This document shows, in pieces, positions 9,795 through 19,261 of a DNA stretch of 64,000 bases; the stretch's first letter is position 1; each line of letters begins with the position of its first letter. A program made the translations under genes and the position numbers. This DNA is from Bordetella parapertussis (GTDB lineage: Bacteria > Bacteroidota > Bacteroidia > Chitinophagales > Chitinophagaceae). The DNA lies in contig CALQJX020000010.1 in the NCBI GenBank assembly GCA_943331005.2, positions 62,001-126,000 on the forward strand. The letters are read 5' to 3'. The notes beneath the pieces are model-generated. The model was not told the origin of the DNA, made no database searches, and saw nothing but the letters and a program-made list of their open reading frames with translations.

Positions 9795-12197
9795 ATGAAC
9801 AGGAGTATTCGTAAGGTAGCGGTGATAGGCAGCGGCGTTATGGGATCGAGGATAGCATGCCATTTTGCAGGCATAGGTGTGCAGGTCTTATTGCTGGATA
9901 TAGTGCCGTCGGCGCTTACGGATACGGAAACAGCAAAGGGTCTTTCGCTTGCCGACAAAGCAGTGCGCAACCGCATAGTGAATGATGCCCTGCAGGCAAC
10001 GCTGAAGAGCAAACCGGCTGCAGTTTACACAAAGGATGTTGCTGCCAACATTACTACAGGCAATATAACCGACGACCTGACAGGTATTGCTACCTGCGAC
10101 TGGATAATAGAAGTAGTAGTGGAGCGACTGGAGGTGAAGCAGCAATTGTTTGCCGAAATAGAAAAGCACCGCAGGCCGGGCACACTGGTCACCAGCAACA
10201 CATCAGGCATTCCCATTCATCTGATGAATGAAGGACATAGCGAAGACTTCCGTCAGCATTTCTGCGGCACCCACTTTTTCAATCCGCCAAGGTACCTGCG
10301 TCTGCTGGAAATAATACCCGGACCAGATACGAAGCAGGAAGTACTTGATTTTCTGAGCGACTATGGCAGTCGTTTTCTGGGCAAGACCACAGTGCTATGT
10401 AAAGACACGCCTGCATTCATTGCCAACAGAGTAGGTGTGTTCGGGTTCATGGCAGTATTCAAGGCTATGCAGGAGCTGGGACTTTCTGTAGATGATGTAG
10501 ATGCGCTGACGGGGCCAGTAATGGGCAGGCCTAAGTCGGCCACCTTCCGCACGGGCGATGTAGTGGGGCTGGACACACTGGCGCTGGTAGCCAGGGCGCT
10601 GCCCGTAAATGTACCCGATGATGAGGCCAAAGATATTTTTGCTATTCCACCGTTTGTAGAGACCATGCTTGCCAACAAATGGCTGGGCGACAAAACAGGA
10701 CAGGGATTTTATAAAAAAGTAAAAGGAGACAACGGCGAAAAACAGATACTGACCCTGGACCTGCAGACCATGGAATACAGGCCCAAGGTGAAAAACAAAT
10801 TTGCTACGCTGGATGCCGCCAAGCCGGTAGAAAATCTAGCACAGCGACTTAAGGTTTTGTATAATGGAGCCGATAAGGCAGGTGCATTTTACAAACAATT
10901 TCACCAGTTGCTTTTTGCCTACATATCCAACCGCATACCAGAGATAACAGAAGACCTTTACAAAATTGATGACGCCCTGAAGGCAGGCTTTGGCTGGGAA
11001 ATAGGTGCCTTTGAAAGCTGGGATGCACTGGGTGTACAAAAGATAGCAGACCAGATGAAGGCTGCCGGTATGCTGGTAGCAACATGGGTGCAGGAAATGA
11101 TAGAGAACGGCTGCACTACCTTCTACAAAACAAAGAACGGACAACGCCAGTATTACGACCGGGTGAGCAAGGGCTACAAGGCAATACCGGGTGCGGCAGC
11201 CTTTGTGCTGCTGGAGCAACTGGATGAAAAAGTGATATGGAAGAACAGCAGCTGCAAGTTATACGATATAGGAGATGATGTAGTGGCGCTGAGCTGGAAC
11301 ACAAAAATGAATACCATAGGCGGCGAGGTGCTGGATGCGGTGCATAAAGCAGTGGGCATAGCCGAAGAAAAATATAAAGGATTGGTGATAGCCAACAGTG
11401 GTGCCAACTTCAGTGCGGGTGCCAATGTGGGGCTCATATTTATGTATGCAGTTGAGCAGGAGTATGATGAACTGGATATGGCCATACGCATGTTCCAATC
11501 GGCAACTATGCGCCTGCGTTATAGCAGTATACCTGTAGTAGTGGCACCCCATGGCCTGACCCTGGGTGGAGGCTGCGAAATGTGCCTGCATGCCGATGCG
11601 GTGCAGGCAGCAGCAGAGACCTATATGGGGTTGGTGGAAGTAGGTGTGGGCCTGATACCCGGCGGTGGCGGATCAAAAGAAATGGCACTGCGTGCCAGCG
11701 ACCGCAACATTAAAGAAGACATAGAGACCAATTATCTGCAGCAGCTGTTCATAAACGTAGGTACGGCCAAAGTATCTGCATCGGCACAGGAAGCCTTTGA
11801 TAACTCTTTGCTGCGCAAAGGATATGATACCATATCTATGAACCCTGACAGGCGCATAGCTGATGCCAAAAGAAAAGTACTATCGATGTGGGAGCAGGGC
11901 TATACACAGCCTGCACCACGCCACGATATAAAAGTACAGGGCCGTGGCGGACTGGGGGGGCTCTTGTCGGGTATACACGGTATGTGGCGCGGCAACTATA
12001 TCTCCGACTACGATAAATTTATTGCAGAGAAGCTTGCCTATGTAATGTGCGGGGGCGATCTGTCTCAGCCAACAACGGTGAGTGAGCAGTATCTGCTGGA
12101 TATAGAACGCGAAGCCTTTCTGAGCCTGAGCGGACAGAAAAAAACACTGGAGCGCCTGCAGAGTATACTTACTACAGGCAAACCATTGAGGAACTAA
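9795..12197 (+). CDS. 3-hydroxyacyl-CoA dehydrogenase / enoyl-CoA hydratase, FadN-type
   Basis: Bifunctional beta-oxidation enzyme catalysing hydration of enoyl-CoA and NAD-dependent oxidation of 3-hydroxyacyl-CoA. 800 residues. The N-terminal Rossmann motif GSGVMGSRIACHFAG (about 11-25) and the dehydrogenase C-terminal domain (FIANRVGVFGF, GQGFYKK) come first. The crotonase domain follows at about 490-700 (GANFSAGANVG oxyanion segment; GGGCEMCLHAD; LIPGGGGSKEM). This order is the reverse of E. coli FadB and matches Bacillus FadN. No thiolase or acyl-CoA dehydrogenase gene lies next to it, although these often accompany fadN. It converges on the 12206 gene with only 8 bases between. Confidence 0.93.
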   Translation: MNRSIRKVAVIGSGVMGSRIACHFAGIGVQVLLLDIVPSALTDTETAKGLSLADKAVRNRIVNDALQATLKSKPAAVYTKDVAANITTGNITDDLTGIATCDWIIEVVVERLEVKQQLFAEIEKHRRPGTLVTSNTSGIPIHLMNEGHSEDFRQHFCGTHFFNPPRYLRLLEIIPGPDTKQEVLDFLSDYGSRFLGKTTVLCKDTPAFIANRVGVFGFMAVFKAMQELGLSVDDVDALTGPVMGRPKSATFRTGDVVGLDTLALVARALPVNVPDDEAKDIFAIPPFVETMLANKWLGDKTGQGFYKKVKGDNGEKQILTLDLQTMEYRPKVKNKFATLDAAKPVENLAQRLKVLYNGADKAGAFYKQFHQLLFAYISNRIPEITEDLYKIDDALKAGFGWEIGAFESWDALGVQKIADQMKAAGMLVATWVQEMIENGCTTFYKTKNGQRQYYDRVSKGYKAIPGAAAFVLLEQLDEKVIWKNSSCKLYDIGDDVVALSWNTKMNTIGGEVLDAVHKAVGIAEEKYKGLVIANSGANFSAGANVGLIFMYAVEQEYDELDMAIRMFQSATMRLRYSSIPVVVAPHGLTLGGGCEMCLHADAVQAAAETYMGLVEVGVGLIPGGGGSKEMALRASDRNIKEDIETNYLQQLFINVGTAKVSASAQEAFDNSLLRKGYDTISMNPDRRIADAKRKVLSMWEQGYTQPAPRHDIKVQGRGGLGGLLSGIHGMWRGNYISDYDKFIAEKLAYVMCGGDLSQPTTVSEQYLLDIEREAFLSLSGQKKTLERLQSILTTGKPLRN

Positions 12198-12205
12198 CCG
12201 GAGGA

Positions 12206-12820
12206 CTAAGTGCCGAAGCTGAAACCTAAACCAAAAACAAGCCCACCCGGAGATATGAATCGGGTAACAGCTGCCGAATTGTTGGAAATAGGAGTGCCGC
12301 TGATCTGTTTGAACTTCTGTGCATTCATGGAGCGGGTCCAACCCAGCTGCATATAGAAGCGGTTACCTTTGTGACCCAGTTTCCAGTATTTGAAAGCAGA
12401 AAGATACACGCATGTTTGCGGCAACAGATCCAGTGTTACCTCTTCCTTGGTGCCATATATGGTTTCCTGGGTTGAAGTGGCTTTGGATATGCCGGTATTA
12501 TAAGTGAGTCCGCCGCCAAATGCCCAGTCTTTATGACATGGTTTCAGAAAGCCCTTGCCTCCAATGTAGAATTTATTGCCCCAGCTGGTAAGTAGCCCCA
12601 GACCTGCATTTATGGAAATGTCTTTGGCTACATGGTAGTCTAAACCGCCACCCAGCAAACCGGTATTGGCATTGAGCCCGGTACCCAGATCTATGTATAG
12701 TTTAGAGCAGCGGGCATACATTTTCCTCTGACTGCCATCGGCAAAGCCATCATCATCGTTTTGCGCAAAAGCGCCTGTGTTCGTCAGTATCAGTAAGCCG
12801 GCAACAATTAACTTTCTCAT
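12206..12820 (-). CDS. Small outer-membrane beta-barrel-like protein
   Basis: 204 residues. Sec signal peptide (about 1-20, ending AFAQ) and then a short acidic segment. The rest is alternating strands with many Gly and aromatic residues (LYIDLGTGLNA, GGGLDYHVAKDISINAGLGLL, RFYMQLGWTRSM), ending in FGLGFSFGT, a C-terminal strand typical of porin-like barrels. Eight strands can be imagined, as in OmpA/OmpX-like barrels. No specific family or ligand can be named. It has its own promoter and does not appear to be in an operon. Confidence 0.8.
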   Translation of the reverse strand: MRKLIVAGLLILTNTGAFAQNDDDGFADGSQRKMYARCSKLYIDLGTGLNANTGLLGGGLDYHVAKDISINAGLGLLTSWGNKFYIGGKGFLKPCHKDWAFGGGLTYNTGISKATSTQETIYGTKEEVTLDLLPQTCVYLSAFKYWKLGHKGNRFYMQLGWTRSMNAQKFKQISGTPISNNSAAVTRFISPGGLVFGLGFSFGT

Positions 12821-12842
12821 AAAGTGGTTGTTAGGTATATTT

Positions 12843-12850
12843 CAAAAATA
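12843..12850 (-). promoter_or_regulatory. -7 promoter box of the 12206-12820 gene
   Basis: Minus strand reads TATTTTTG (TAnnTTTG), 22 bases before the ATG at 12820. Confidence 0.55.
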
Positions 12851-12880
12851 AAATAAAAAATTGAAAAATGGAAGGATGTT

Positions 12881-14842
12881 TTACCTCATTCCTTCCAGAT
12901 CCAGCAACATGGCTTTTGCCTGTTCGTTGGCAGGGTGTTTGCGCAGCAGATGCTCCAGCCGTTTTTTGGCCATTTCGGGCTGCTTATTGTTGTAATGCCA
13001 TACCGCTATGTTGATGAGGTTCTGCTCATAGTCGGGGTCCAGGTTATTGGCACGCATCAGGAAGTCGTAGGACATAGTATTGTTGCCCTGCTGCATGTAT
13101 ATAAAGCCGAGATTGGTAGCCGCACTTATGTGATTGGGATTTTCTGCTATTACGAATTCGAATACTTTTTGCGCTTCAGGCAGTTTGTGCAGTGCCAGCA
13201 GGCAGGTGCCGTATTTGTTCTGGAAATCGAGCGAGAATTTCCATATCTCTGTAGCCCGCTGATACCAGGGTAGGCCAGCCTCGTGATCTCCTGTCTGGAA
13301 ATAGGCCTCCCCAATGCGGTAGGCCGTCCATGCGTCTGTAATAGTTGCCGGCTTCAGGGCAGTGGCATAATAGATAACCTTGGCAAAATCTTTTTTCAGG
13401 TAGTAAGCGCGTATATAGTCGCGGTTTTGTTTTTTACCTGCTTCCACATCGGCCTGTTTGCCAATATAAAGCAATGCAGAATCGAGCAGACCAGCAGATG
13501 GCGCATAACGTTCGTAGAACTCCATAAAGCCACGCGCAGTGGTAATGGCATCGGGTTTGTCGTTGTTATAGCACTTCATACCCAGGAAGGCAGTGATCTT
13601 TTTCGCCTCTTCCTCTGCCATAGGTTTTTTGCGGATGTAGTGATCTGTAACGGCTACGTGCGGTATATCTATGCTGCTGTTGCGGGGCATGTGGCAGGTA
13701 ACGCAGTCGTCGCCTTTTGCAGTACGTGCGGCCTGCTTTTCTGTGCACTGAACTTTGGCGGTGCTGTTGTGGCAACCCTGGCAGGTAGTGATGTACTTGC
13801 TGCGTGGAGTGAACTTTACACTTATATGCGGGTCGTGGCAGGTGATGCAGCTCATCTTGCCCGACTGCACATAGCAGTTGCTCTTCTTCATGCGCTCCAC
13901 ATGAGAGGCCATGATCATTTTGTCTTTGGCACCTTCATAATCGGGCATAAAAACATTCATGACCTCTGAGAGTTTCATCCCAGGTCTGAAATCGTAAAAG
14001 GTCTTACCATCGTTGAGCACCGATATGCCCTGCAGGTGACAACGCTGACAAACATTGTTCTGCAGCTCGGTAGACAGGCGGCGAGGGTTCACTATTGTAT
14101 AGTCGGGCGTTTTGGAAGTATCTACCGGCGGGCCCGACTGGCGTGCTGCCACATGCAGGCTGCCCGGACCGTGACAACGCTCGCAGTTGATGCCCGTCAT
14201 GACGGTGTTGTATTTATTTTCGCTGCCGTCGACAAAGTCGGGATAAGAATTGTGGCAGCTCATACACTCCAGCTGAATCATTCGGCGGAATCTGCTGTTG
14301 GCTCCTTTCTCGAAGCCCGGTGCCAGATCCCACCGTTGTTTCTGGGTATAAAAGGTGATGGGTGCCTGATATACATAGCCGTTTACGTTGAATATATGCG
14401 AATTGGTGTGCTGACCCGAACCCACTACATAGTTTACACGCTGCAGCAGTTTGTGGGTAGTATCCTTGCCCGACAGGCGATACTCCATTATAAAGAACGT
14501 ATCCTTGTTCCAGTAGGGGCGGTAGTAGTAATCGAGGGCAGTATCGTAGACTATGGCATGAGCCGGGTTGAAGTCGGCAGCAGATTTTTCTCTGGTAGCT
14601 GCACCAAACGACTGCCCCATACCTGTTTGCATAAAGGTCTCATAAATGCCCGGGTGGCAACCACGGCAAACATCCATACCTACATAATGAGCCGAGGTAT
14701 CGTATACATTAAGCCAGTCAGAGTGGGGGTTGTCTGAATCGGCACTATCGCTGCCCGCCTGGGAGTTGCAAAAGAATGCCGGCAGTGTTATAGCAAACAA
14801 AGCAGCAGCCAGTAAAATTCTTTTGAGGATACCCGAAGACAT
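12881..14842 (-). CDS. Seven-haem c-type cytochrome with C-terminal TPR domain
   Basis: Periplasmic or exported electron-transfer protein, 653 residues. After a hydrophobic signal (about 8-26) there are seven CxxCH haem-binding motifs, at Cys59, 193, 220, 265, 332, 354 and 380. Residues 475-650 form tetratricopeptide repeats (AYRIGEAYFQTGDHEAGLPWY, AATNLGFIYMQQGN). The haem part resembles the cytochrome c554-like group found with TPRs in many environmental bacteria. No reductase, cytochrome-maturation or partner gene lies nearby, so the redox partner and substrate are unknown. The residue before the candidate lipobox Cys is Phe, so it is not scored as a lipoprotein. Confidence 0.9.
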   Translation of the reverse strand: MSSGILKRILLAAALFAITLPAFFCNSQAGSDSADSDNPHSDWLNVYDTSAHYVGMDVCRGCHPGIYETFMQTGMGQSFGAATREKSAADFNPAHAIVYDTALDYYYRPYWNKDTFFIMEYRLSGKDTTHKLLQRVNYVVGSGQHTNSHIFNVNGYVYQAPITFYTQKQRWDLAPGFEKGANSRFRRMIQLECMSCHNSYPDFVDGSENKYNTVMTGINCERCHGPGSLHVAARQSGPPVDTSKTPDYTIVNPRRLSTELQNNVCQRCHLQGISVLNDGKTFYDFRPGMKLSEVMNVFMPDYEGAKDKMIMASHVERMKKSNCYVQSGKMSCITCHDPHISVKFTPRSKYITTCQGCHNSTAKVQCTEKQAARTAKGDDCVTCHMPRNSSIDIPHVAVTDHYIRKKPMAEEEAKKITAFLGMKCYNNDKPDAITTARGFMEFYERYAPSAGLLDSALLYIGKQADVEAGKKQNRDYIRAYYLKKDFAKVIYYATALKPATITDAWTAYRIGEAYFQTGDHEAGLPWYQRATEIWKFSLDFQNKYGTCLLALHKLPEAQKVFEFVIAENPNHISAATNLGFIYMQQGNNTMSYDFLMRANNLDPDYEQNLINIAVWHYNNKQPEMAKKRLEHLLRKHPANEQAKAMLLDLEGMR

Positions 14843-15161
14843 AGGAGATTCAAAATTAGCTCATTATACCAGCATTTTGCAAAGGTCTCTTTTGTGTAAT
14901 TATTTGGCCTACGTAGTGTAGCAGGTGGATGGGGAAATGAGACACTATAGCACATATTATTAATTTTATGTGCAGGTGGGCTGAGAATGGTCAACTGAAA
15001 GGAACAGCAGATCTTTGTTTATATGTAATATAAATTTAAATAGTCAGCCATTTGTGGGTCATATTGCATCGGTAAAGGGGTGTGAAATGCTTACAAAAGA
15101 ATTTTTTTAATGAAAATTTGGCTAAACTTGGAATAGGACTTTATTTTTTTATATTAAATCA

Positions 15162-15169
15162 TATCTTTG
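15162..15169 (+). promoter_or_regulatory. -7 promoter box of secDF
   Basis: TATCTTTG matches TAnnTTTG. Transcription should start near 15174-15178, giving a leader of about 75 bases before the secDF ATG. No good -33 TTTG is seen at the expected distance. Confidence 0.55.
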
Positions 15170-15177
15170 CACCCCCT

Positions 15178-15206
15178 CACAGGACATGGGCAACCTATGT
15201 CCTGTG
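15178..15206 (+). promoter_or_regulatory. Hairpin at the 5' end of the secDF leader
   Basis: Perfect 10-bp inverted repeat, CACAGGACAT and ATGTCCTGTG, around a 9-base loop, followed by a T-rich stretch. It lies where the transcript should begin. It could protect the 5' end, attenuate transcription, or bind a regulator; which of these is unknown. Confidence 0.6.
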
Positions 15207-15249
15207 TTTAGTTTTTTAATATTTTAATATATAATCTCAAGATTGACCT

Positions 15250-18200
15250 ATGCGTTTAAAAGGCTTAGTGACGTTTTTCACAGTGATGCTCATTGCGATC
15301 TCGCTGTACCAGCTTTCATTAACATTTATCGTCCGCTCCAAAGAAAAAGGAATGCGAGCGAATGCCAGGCGCGAAGCGCTGGCAGAGAACCCATCTGCTA
15401 CCGGAGTTGATCTCGAAAAGCTTACTGACAAATACTATCAGGAGATTGCTGATAGTATGCAGGGGGAAGTGATCTTCAACGCGCTCATCAAGAAATACAC
15501 CTATCAGGCGGCTAAAGCTGAAGAGCTGAATCTGGGTCTTGATCTGCAGGGTGGTATGAACGTGACGCTGGAAGTGAGCCTCGATGATCTGGTTCGTTCT
15601 ATGTCTAACAATCCGCGCGATGTGGCTTTAAACAAAGCTATTAAAGATGCGAACACTGCTAAGGCAAACAGCGAAGCGAACTTCATTACGCTTTTCGGTG
15701 AGATCTTCGAAAAACAGAATCCTGGTGTGAAACTGGCTTATCTGTTCACCAAGCCTTCTGAAAAAGATATCACGCTGAATTCTAGCAATCAGGACGTTAT
15801 TGCAAAACTGAACAGGGAATCTAAAGCTGCGATCAACCGTACTCACAATGTACTGCAGACACGTATCGATAAATTTGGTGTTGCTAACCCCAACGTGAAC
15901 CTGGATGAGAATAAAGGTATCATCACTGTGGAACTTGCAGGTGTTCAGAATCCTGAGCGTGTACGCAGCTATCTGCAGGCAACAGCAAAGCTCCAGTTCT
16001 TCGAAACTTATTCAAACCAGGAAGTTGGTCCATTGATCGGTGCTGCAAACAAACCACTCTACAACTACCTTTCAGGTATCAAAGAAGTAGATACTACTGC
16101 AACTACAGATTCTGCGGCAACAGCAGCAAACGATACAGCAGCAGCAAAAAGCGATACAGGCAGTCTGGCTAACGTACTTTCTGACAACAAAACAGCAGCT
16201 ACAGATACAAGTGCTTCAAACAAACAGGCTCAGGCTATCAAAGAAAACCCGCTCAGCGCTCTTATCATGCCAAATGGTACAGTGGAAGAAGGTTACTTCG
16301 CAAGCCCTGTAGTTGGTTATGTAGCAAGGAAAGACACTGCAAAAGTTTCTAAGTACCTGGCGCTGGATGTGGTGAAAAGCAAATTCCCATCCAACATCAA
16401 ATTTGTGTTTGGTGCTGCCGACAACAAAAAAGGTAAAGACCCTAATGCTATCCTCGCTATGTATGCCATCAAAATGGCACCAGGTGGTGTAGCTAAACTG
16501 GAAGGCGAACACGTAACTAATGCACGTGCCGACTATAGCGCAATGACTGGTCAGCCAAACGTGAGCATGGAAATGGACATGACCGGTGCACGTATCTGGA
16601 AAGATATGACCGGCCGTAACGTAGGTAAGTACGTAGCTGTGGTACTTGATGATAAAGTTTACTCCTGCCCACGTGTAGAGAACGAGATCGCTTCAGGTAA
16701 TACGGAGATCTCTGGTTCTTTCTCTGCAGAAGAAGCTAATGACCTTGCAAACATTCTGAAATCAGGTAAACTCCCTGCACCGGCACACATCGTACAGGAG
16801 CAGGTAGTAGGTCCTACCCTCGGTATTGAGAACATCGATAAAGGTATGTTCTCTCTGATGCTGTCTTTCGTAGTGATCTTCGTACTGATGCTTGTTTATT
16901 ATAACACAGGTGGTCTGGTAGCAGATATCTCTCTTATCCTCAACCTGGTGTTTACGGTAGGTGTACTTTCTGCACTGCATGCCACCCTTACTATGGCGGG
17001 TATAGCCGGTCTGGTACTGACGGTAGGTATGGCCGTGGATACGAACGTTATCATCTTTGAGCGTATCAAGGAAGAGTTGTCTAGCGGCAAATCTTATGCT
17101 CAGGCAGTAGCCGATGGTTACAAACGTTCTTATGCACCTGTACTCGATGGTCACGTTACTACCCTCATTACCGCTATCATCCTGTTCATATTCGGTCTTG
17201 GTCCGGTACGTGGTTTCGCAACTACACAGATCATCGGTATCCTGCTGTCTCTGTTCTGTGGTATCCTCGTATCTCGTCTCATTACAGATATGTACACAAA
17301 ACGTGAGCGTCACTTCAACTACTTCACAGGTCTGTCTAAAACGATCTTCCGCAAAGCACACGTAAACTTCGTGGGTATGCGTAAGTACACTTACATCATA
17401 TCTGTAGTTGTGCTGCTGATGGGTATCGGTTCTTTCTTTGTAGGTTTCGATTATGGTGTTGAATTCAAGGGTGGCCGTAGCTACACTGTGAAGTTCGATA
17501 AGAAATACACTTCAGAAGAAGTTCGTACCAAACTGCACACTTATTTCGAAAATGAATTCCCGATCGTAAAAACTATCGGTACCAATAACAGCCTCAACAT
17601 CACTACATCTTACCTCATCACTAAGCCAGGTCAGAATGTAGAGCTTGAAGTAATGGGCAAACTGGTTGAAGGTCTTACTAAAGAGAACCTGATACCATCC
17701 GGTACTACAGAGCAGGAGTTCAGGGCTAAATACCTGCAGAGCTCACAGACTGTACTGCCTACCATCTCTGACGATCTGAAGAAAGGTGCGGTAAAAGCTA
17801 CTATCATATCTCTGATAGCGATCTTCCTCTACATCCTGCTTCGTTTCCGCAAATGGCAGTATTCACTGGGTACTGTGGTATCATTGCTGCATGACGTTTG
17901 TGTTACGCTGGCTGTGTTCTCTTTCTTCCGTGGTAAAGTTCCATTTGCTCTGGAGATCGATCAGCACTTCATCGCTGCGGTACTTACCGTTATCGGTTTC
18001 TCAATGAATGATACTGTTATCGTATTCGACCGTATACGTGAGTACTTCCGTGGTACACCGAACGGCGATAAGAAAGAAGTTATCAACCGCGCGATCAACG
18101 ATACGCTGAGCCGTACTATCATGACATCTTTCACCGTATTCGTTACCGTACTTATCCTTTTCATCTTTGGTGGAGAAGCTACCCGCGGTTTCGCATTCGC

Positions 18201-18342
18201 AATGCTGATAGGTGTTGTTACCGGTACTTACTCTTCTATTTTCGTGGCTGCACCTATCCTGGTAGATATGGATAAGAGCGATAAGCTGAACGAAGAAGTA
18301 GACAAAGAAGCTCATATCGAAGAGCTGAAAAAGCTTGCTTAA
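15250..18342 (+). CDS. secDF: Protein translocase accessory subunit SecDF (fused)
   Basis: Proton-driven membrane protein that pulls preproteins out of the SecYEG channel. 1030 residues: a SecD half, then a SecF half, fused as usual in Bacteroidota. The SecD half has the N-terminal helix (5-27), the periplasmic P1 region (LGLDLQGGMNVTLEV near 96) and the membrane domain with GLVLTVGMAVDTNVIIFERIKEEL. The SecF half has GFDYGVEFKGGRSYTVKF and VIGFSMNDTVIVFDRIRE. An Ala/Thr/Asp-rich linker of roughly 60 residues (nt 16090-16230) breaks the P1 region. The start ATG is preceded by the leader hairpin, and the gene ends in a strong terminator, so it is monocistronic. Confidence 0.96.
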   Translation: MRLKGLVTFFTVMLIAISLYQLSLTFIVRSKEKGMRANARREALAENPSATGVDLEKLTDKYYQEIADSMQGEVIFNALIKKYTYQAAKAEELNLGLDLQGGMNVTLEVSLDDLVRSMSNNPRDVALNKAIKDANTAKANSEANFITLFGEIFEKQNPGVKLAYLFTKPSEKDITLNSSNQDVIAKLNRESKAAINRTHNVLQTRIDKFGVANPNVNLDENKGIITVELAGVQNPERVRSYLQATAKLQFFETYSNQEVGPLIGAANKPLYNYLSGIKEVDTTATTDSAATAANDTAAAKSDTGSLANVLSDNKTAATDTSASNKQAQAIKENPLSALIMPNGTVEEGYFASPVVGYVARKDTAKVSKYLALDVVKSKFPSNIKFVFGAADNKKGKDPNAILAMYAIKMAPGGVAKLEGEHVTNARADYSAMTGQPNVSMEMDMTGARIWKDMTGRNVGKYVAVVLDDKVYSCPRVENEIASGNTEISGSFSAEEANDLANILKSGKLPAPAHIVQEQVVGPTLGIENIDKGMFSLMLSFVVIFVLMLVYYNTGGLVADISLILNLVFTVGVLSALHATLTMAGIAGLVLTVGMAVDTNVIIFERIKEELSSGKSYAQAVADGYKRSYAPVLDGHVTTLITAIILFIFGLGPVRGFATTQIIGILLSLFCGILVSRLITDMYTKRERHFNYFTGLSKTIFRKAHVNFVGMRKYTYIISVVVLLMGIGSFFVGFDYGVEFKGGRSYTVKFDKKYTSEEVRTKLHTYFENEFPIVKTIGTNNSLNITTSYLITKPGQNVELEVMGKLVEGLTKENLIPSGTTEQEFRAKYLQSSQTVLPTISDDLKKGAVKATIISLIAIFLYILLRFRKWQYSLGTVVSLLHDVCVTLAVFSFFRGKVPFALEIDQHFIAAVLTVIGFSMNDTVIVFDRIREYFRGTPNGDKKEVINRAINDTLSRTIMTSFTVFVTVLILFIFGGEATRGFAFAMLIGVVTGTYSSIFVAAPILVDMDKSDKLNEEVDKEAHIEELKKLA

Positions 18343-18365
18343 TATTTAACTGAACTTTCGGTTTT

Positions 18366-18400
18366 CAAATCCCGCCTCTGTTTCAGAGGCGGGATTTTTG
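18366..18400 (+). terminator. Terminator of secDF
   Basis: Arms AAATCCCGCCTCTG and CAGAGGCGGGATTT followed by a T run, 24 bases after the stop codon. Confidence 0.92.
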
Positions 18401-18415
18401 TTTACACCTTTTCGC

Positions 18416-18423
18416 TATTTTTG
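18416..18423 (+). promoter_or_regulatory. -7 promoter box of mlaE (leaderless arrangement)
   Basis: TATTTTTG, with a TTTG 15 bases upstream (18397-18400) as a possible -33 element. Only six bases separate the box from the ATG at 18430, so the mRNA would start at or beside the start codon. Confidence 0.6.
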
Positions 18424-18429
18424 TGCCAC

Positions 18430-19170
18430 ATGAAATCTTTGTTAGAACACATAGGCAGGATAGTTCTGATGGTGAAGGGCGGCCTTCGCAAGCCGGAGAA
18501 TTCCCGTGTGTACTGGATCGAGTTCATGGCACAGTGCAATGACATAGGTATTCGGTCGCTGCCCATAGTGCTTATCATTTCTTTGTTTCTGGGTATGGTG
18601 CTTACCATACAAACCTCTTATCAGCTGGTGAGCCAGTGGATACCCAAGACGGTAGTAGGTGCTATTGTGCGCGACTCTACCATTCTGGAGCTGTCGCCAA
18701 CGGTAATATGTGTGGTACTGGCAGGTGTGGTGGGCTCTAAAATAGCCTCTGAGCTGGGCAATATGCGGGTGAGCGAGCAGATAGATGCGCTGGAGATAAT
18801 GGGTATCAACACCAAGACCTATCTCATAATGCCCAAGATCATTGCAGCCATGATCATGGTGCCATCGCTTATAATAGTATCTATTGCAGTGAGTATATGG
18901 GGCGGATATGTAGCAGGTACGTTTTCCAATATCCTTACCAAGCAGCAGTTCATAGATGGTATCACCATCGGTTTTCTGCCCTATAATCTGTTCTTTGCCA
19001 TGATGAAGGCCTTTGTATTCTCACTCATCATATCCATCATACCCTCTTACTACGGCTATTATGTGGAAGGTGGCGCGTTGGAGATAGGCAAGGCCTCTAC
19101 CACTTCTGTTATTGTCAGCTGCATACTGATACTGGTTGCAGATTACGGCCTTTCAATTTTGCTGCTCTAA
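18430..19170 (+). CDS. mlaE: MlaE/YrbE-type ABC transporter permease
   Basis: Permease of a phospholipid (Mla-type) ABC transporter in the inner membrane. 246 residues, about five membrane segments. Typical features are the N-terminal amphipathic helix, SLPIVLIISLFLGMVLTIQ, and the signature GSKIASELGNMRVSEQIDALEIMGIN shared by all MlaE proteins. The TTG at 18421 was not used as the start because the promoter box covers it; the ATG at 18430 gives the family N-terminus. The ATPase (MlaF) and substrate-binding (MlaD) genes that usually follow are absent here, because the next gene, kbl, lies on the other strand. Confidence 0.92.
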   Translation: MKSLLEHIGRIVLMVKGGLRKPENSRVYWIEFMAQCNDIGIRSLPIVLIISLFLGMVLTIQTSYQLVSQWIPKTVVGAIVRDSTILELSPTVICVVLAGVVGSKIASELGNMRVSEQIDALEIMGINTKTYLIMPKIIAAMIMVPSLIIVSIAVSIWGGYVAGTFSNILTKQQFIDGITIGFLPYNLFFAMMKAFVFSLIISIIPSYYGYYVEGGALEIGKASTTSVIVSCILILVADYGLSILLL

Positions 19171-19195
19171 AACAATACTACCCGCCACATTCAGG

Positions 19196-19240
19196 CATAA
19201 AAAATGGCGAGTGGCGGTTCATGAACCGGCGCACTCGCCA
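19196..19240 (-). terminator. Terminator of kbl
   Basis: On the minus strand, arms TGGCGAGTG and CACTCGCCA enclose a second perfect palindrome (CGGTTCA/TGAACCG), and a run of T follows. The long nested stem could also stop plus-strand transcription from mlaE, though no T run follows on that side. Confidence 0.8.
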
Positions 19241-19261
19241 AAAGTTATTGATCAGATCTCA

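Larger units (their letters stand above)
14843..15249. other. 407-base intergenic region between the cytochrome gene and secDF
   Basis: AT-rich and without a credible reading frame. The left part should hold the minus-strand promoter of the cytochrome gene; GACCTTTG at 14880-14887 on the minus strand is one base off the -7 consensus. The right end holds the secDF promoter and leader hairpin described separately. Nothing else stands out. Confidence 0.6.

Noticed and set aside
13283..14737. Two long plus-strand frames opposite the cytochrome gene
   Set aside because: They mirror the haem protein; their Cys/His/Gly-rich composition follows from its codons. No signal or domain.
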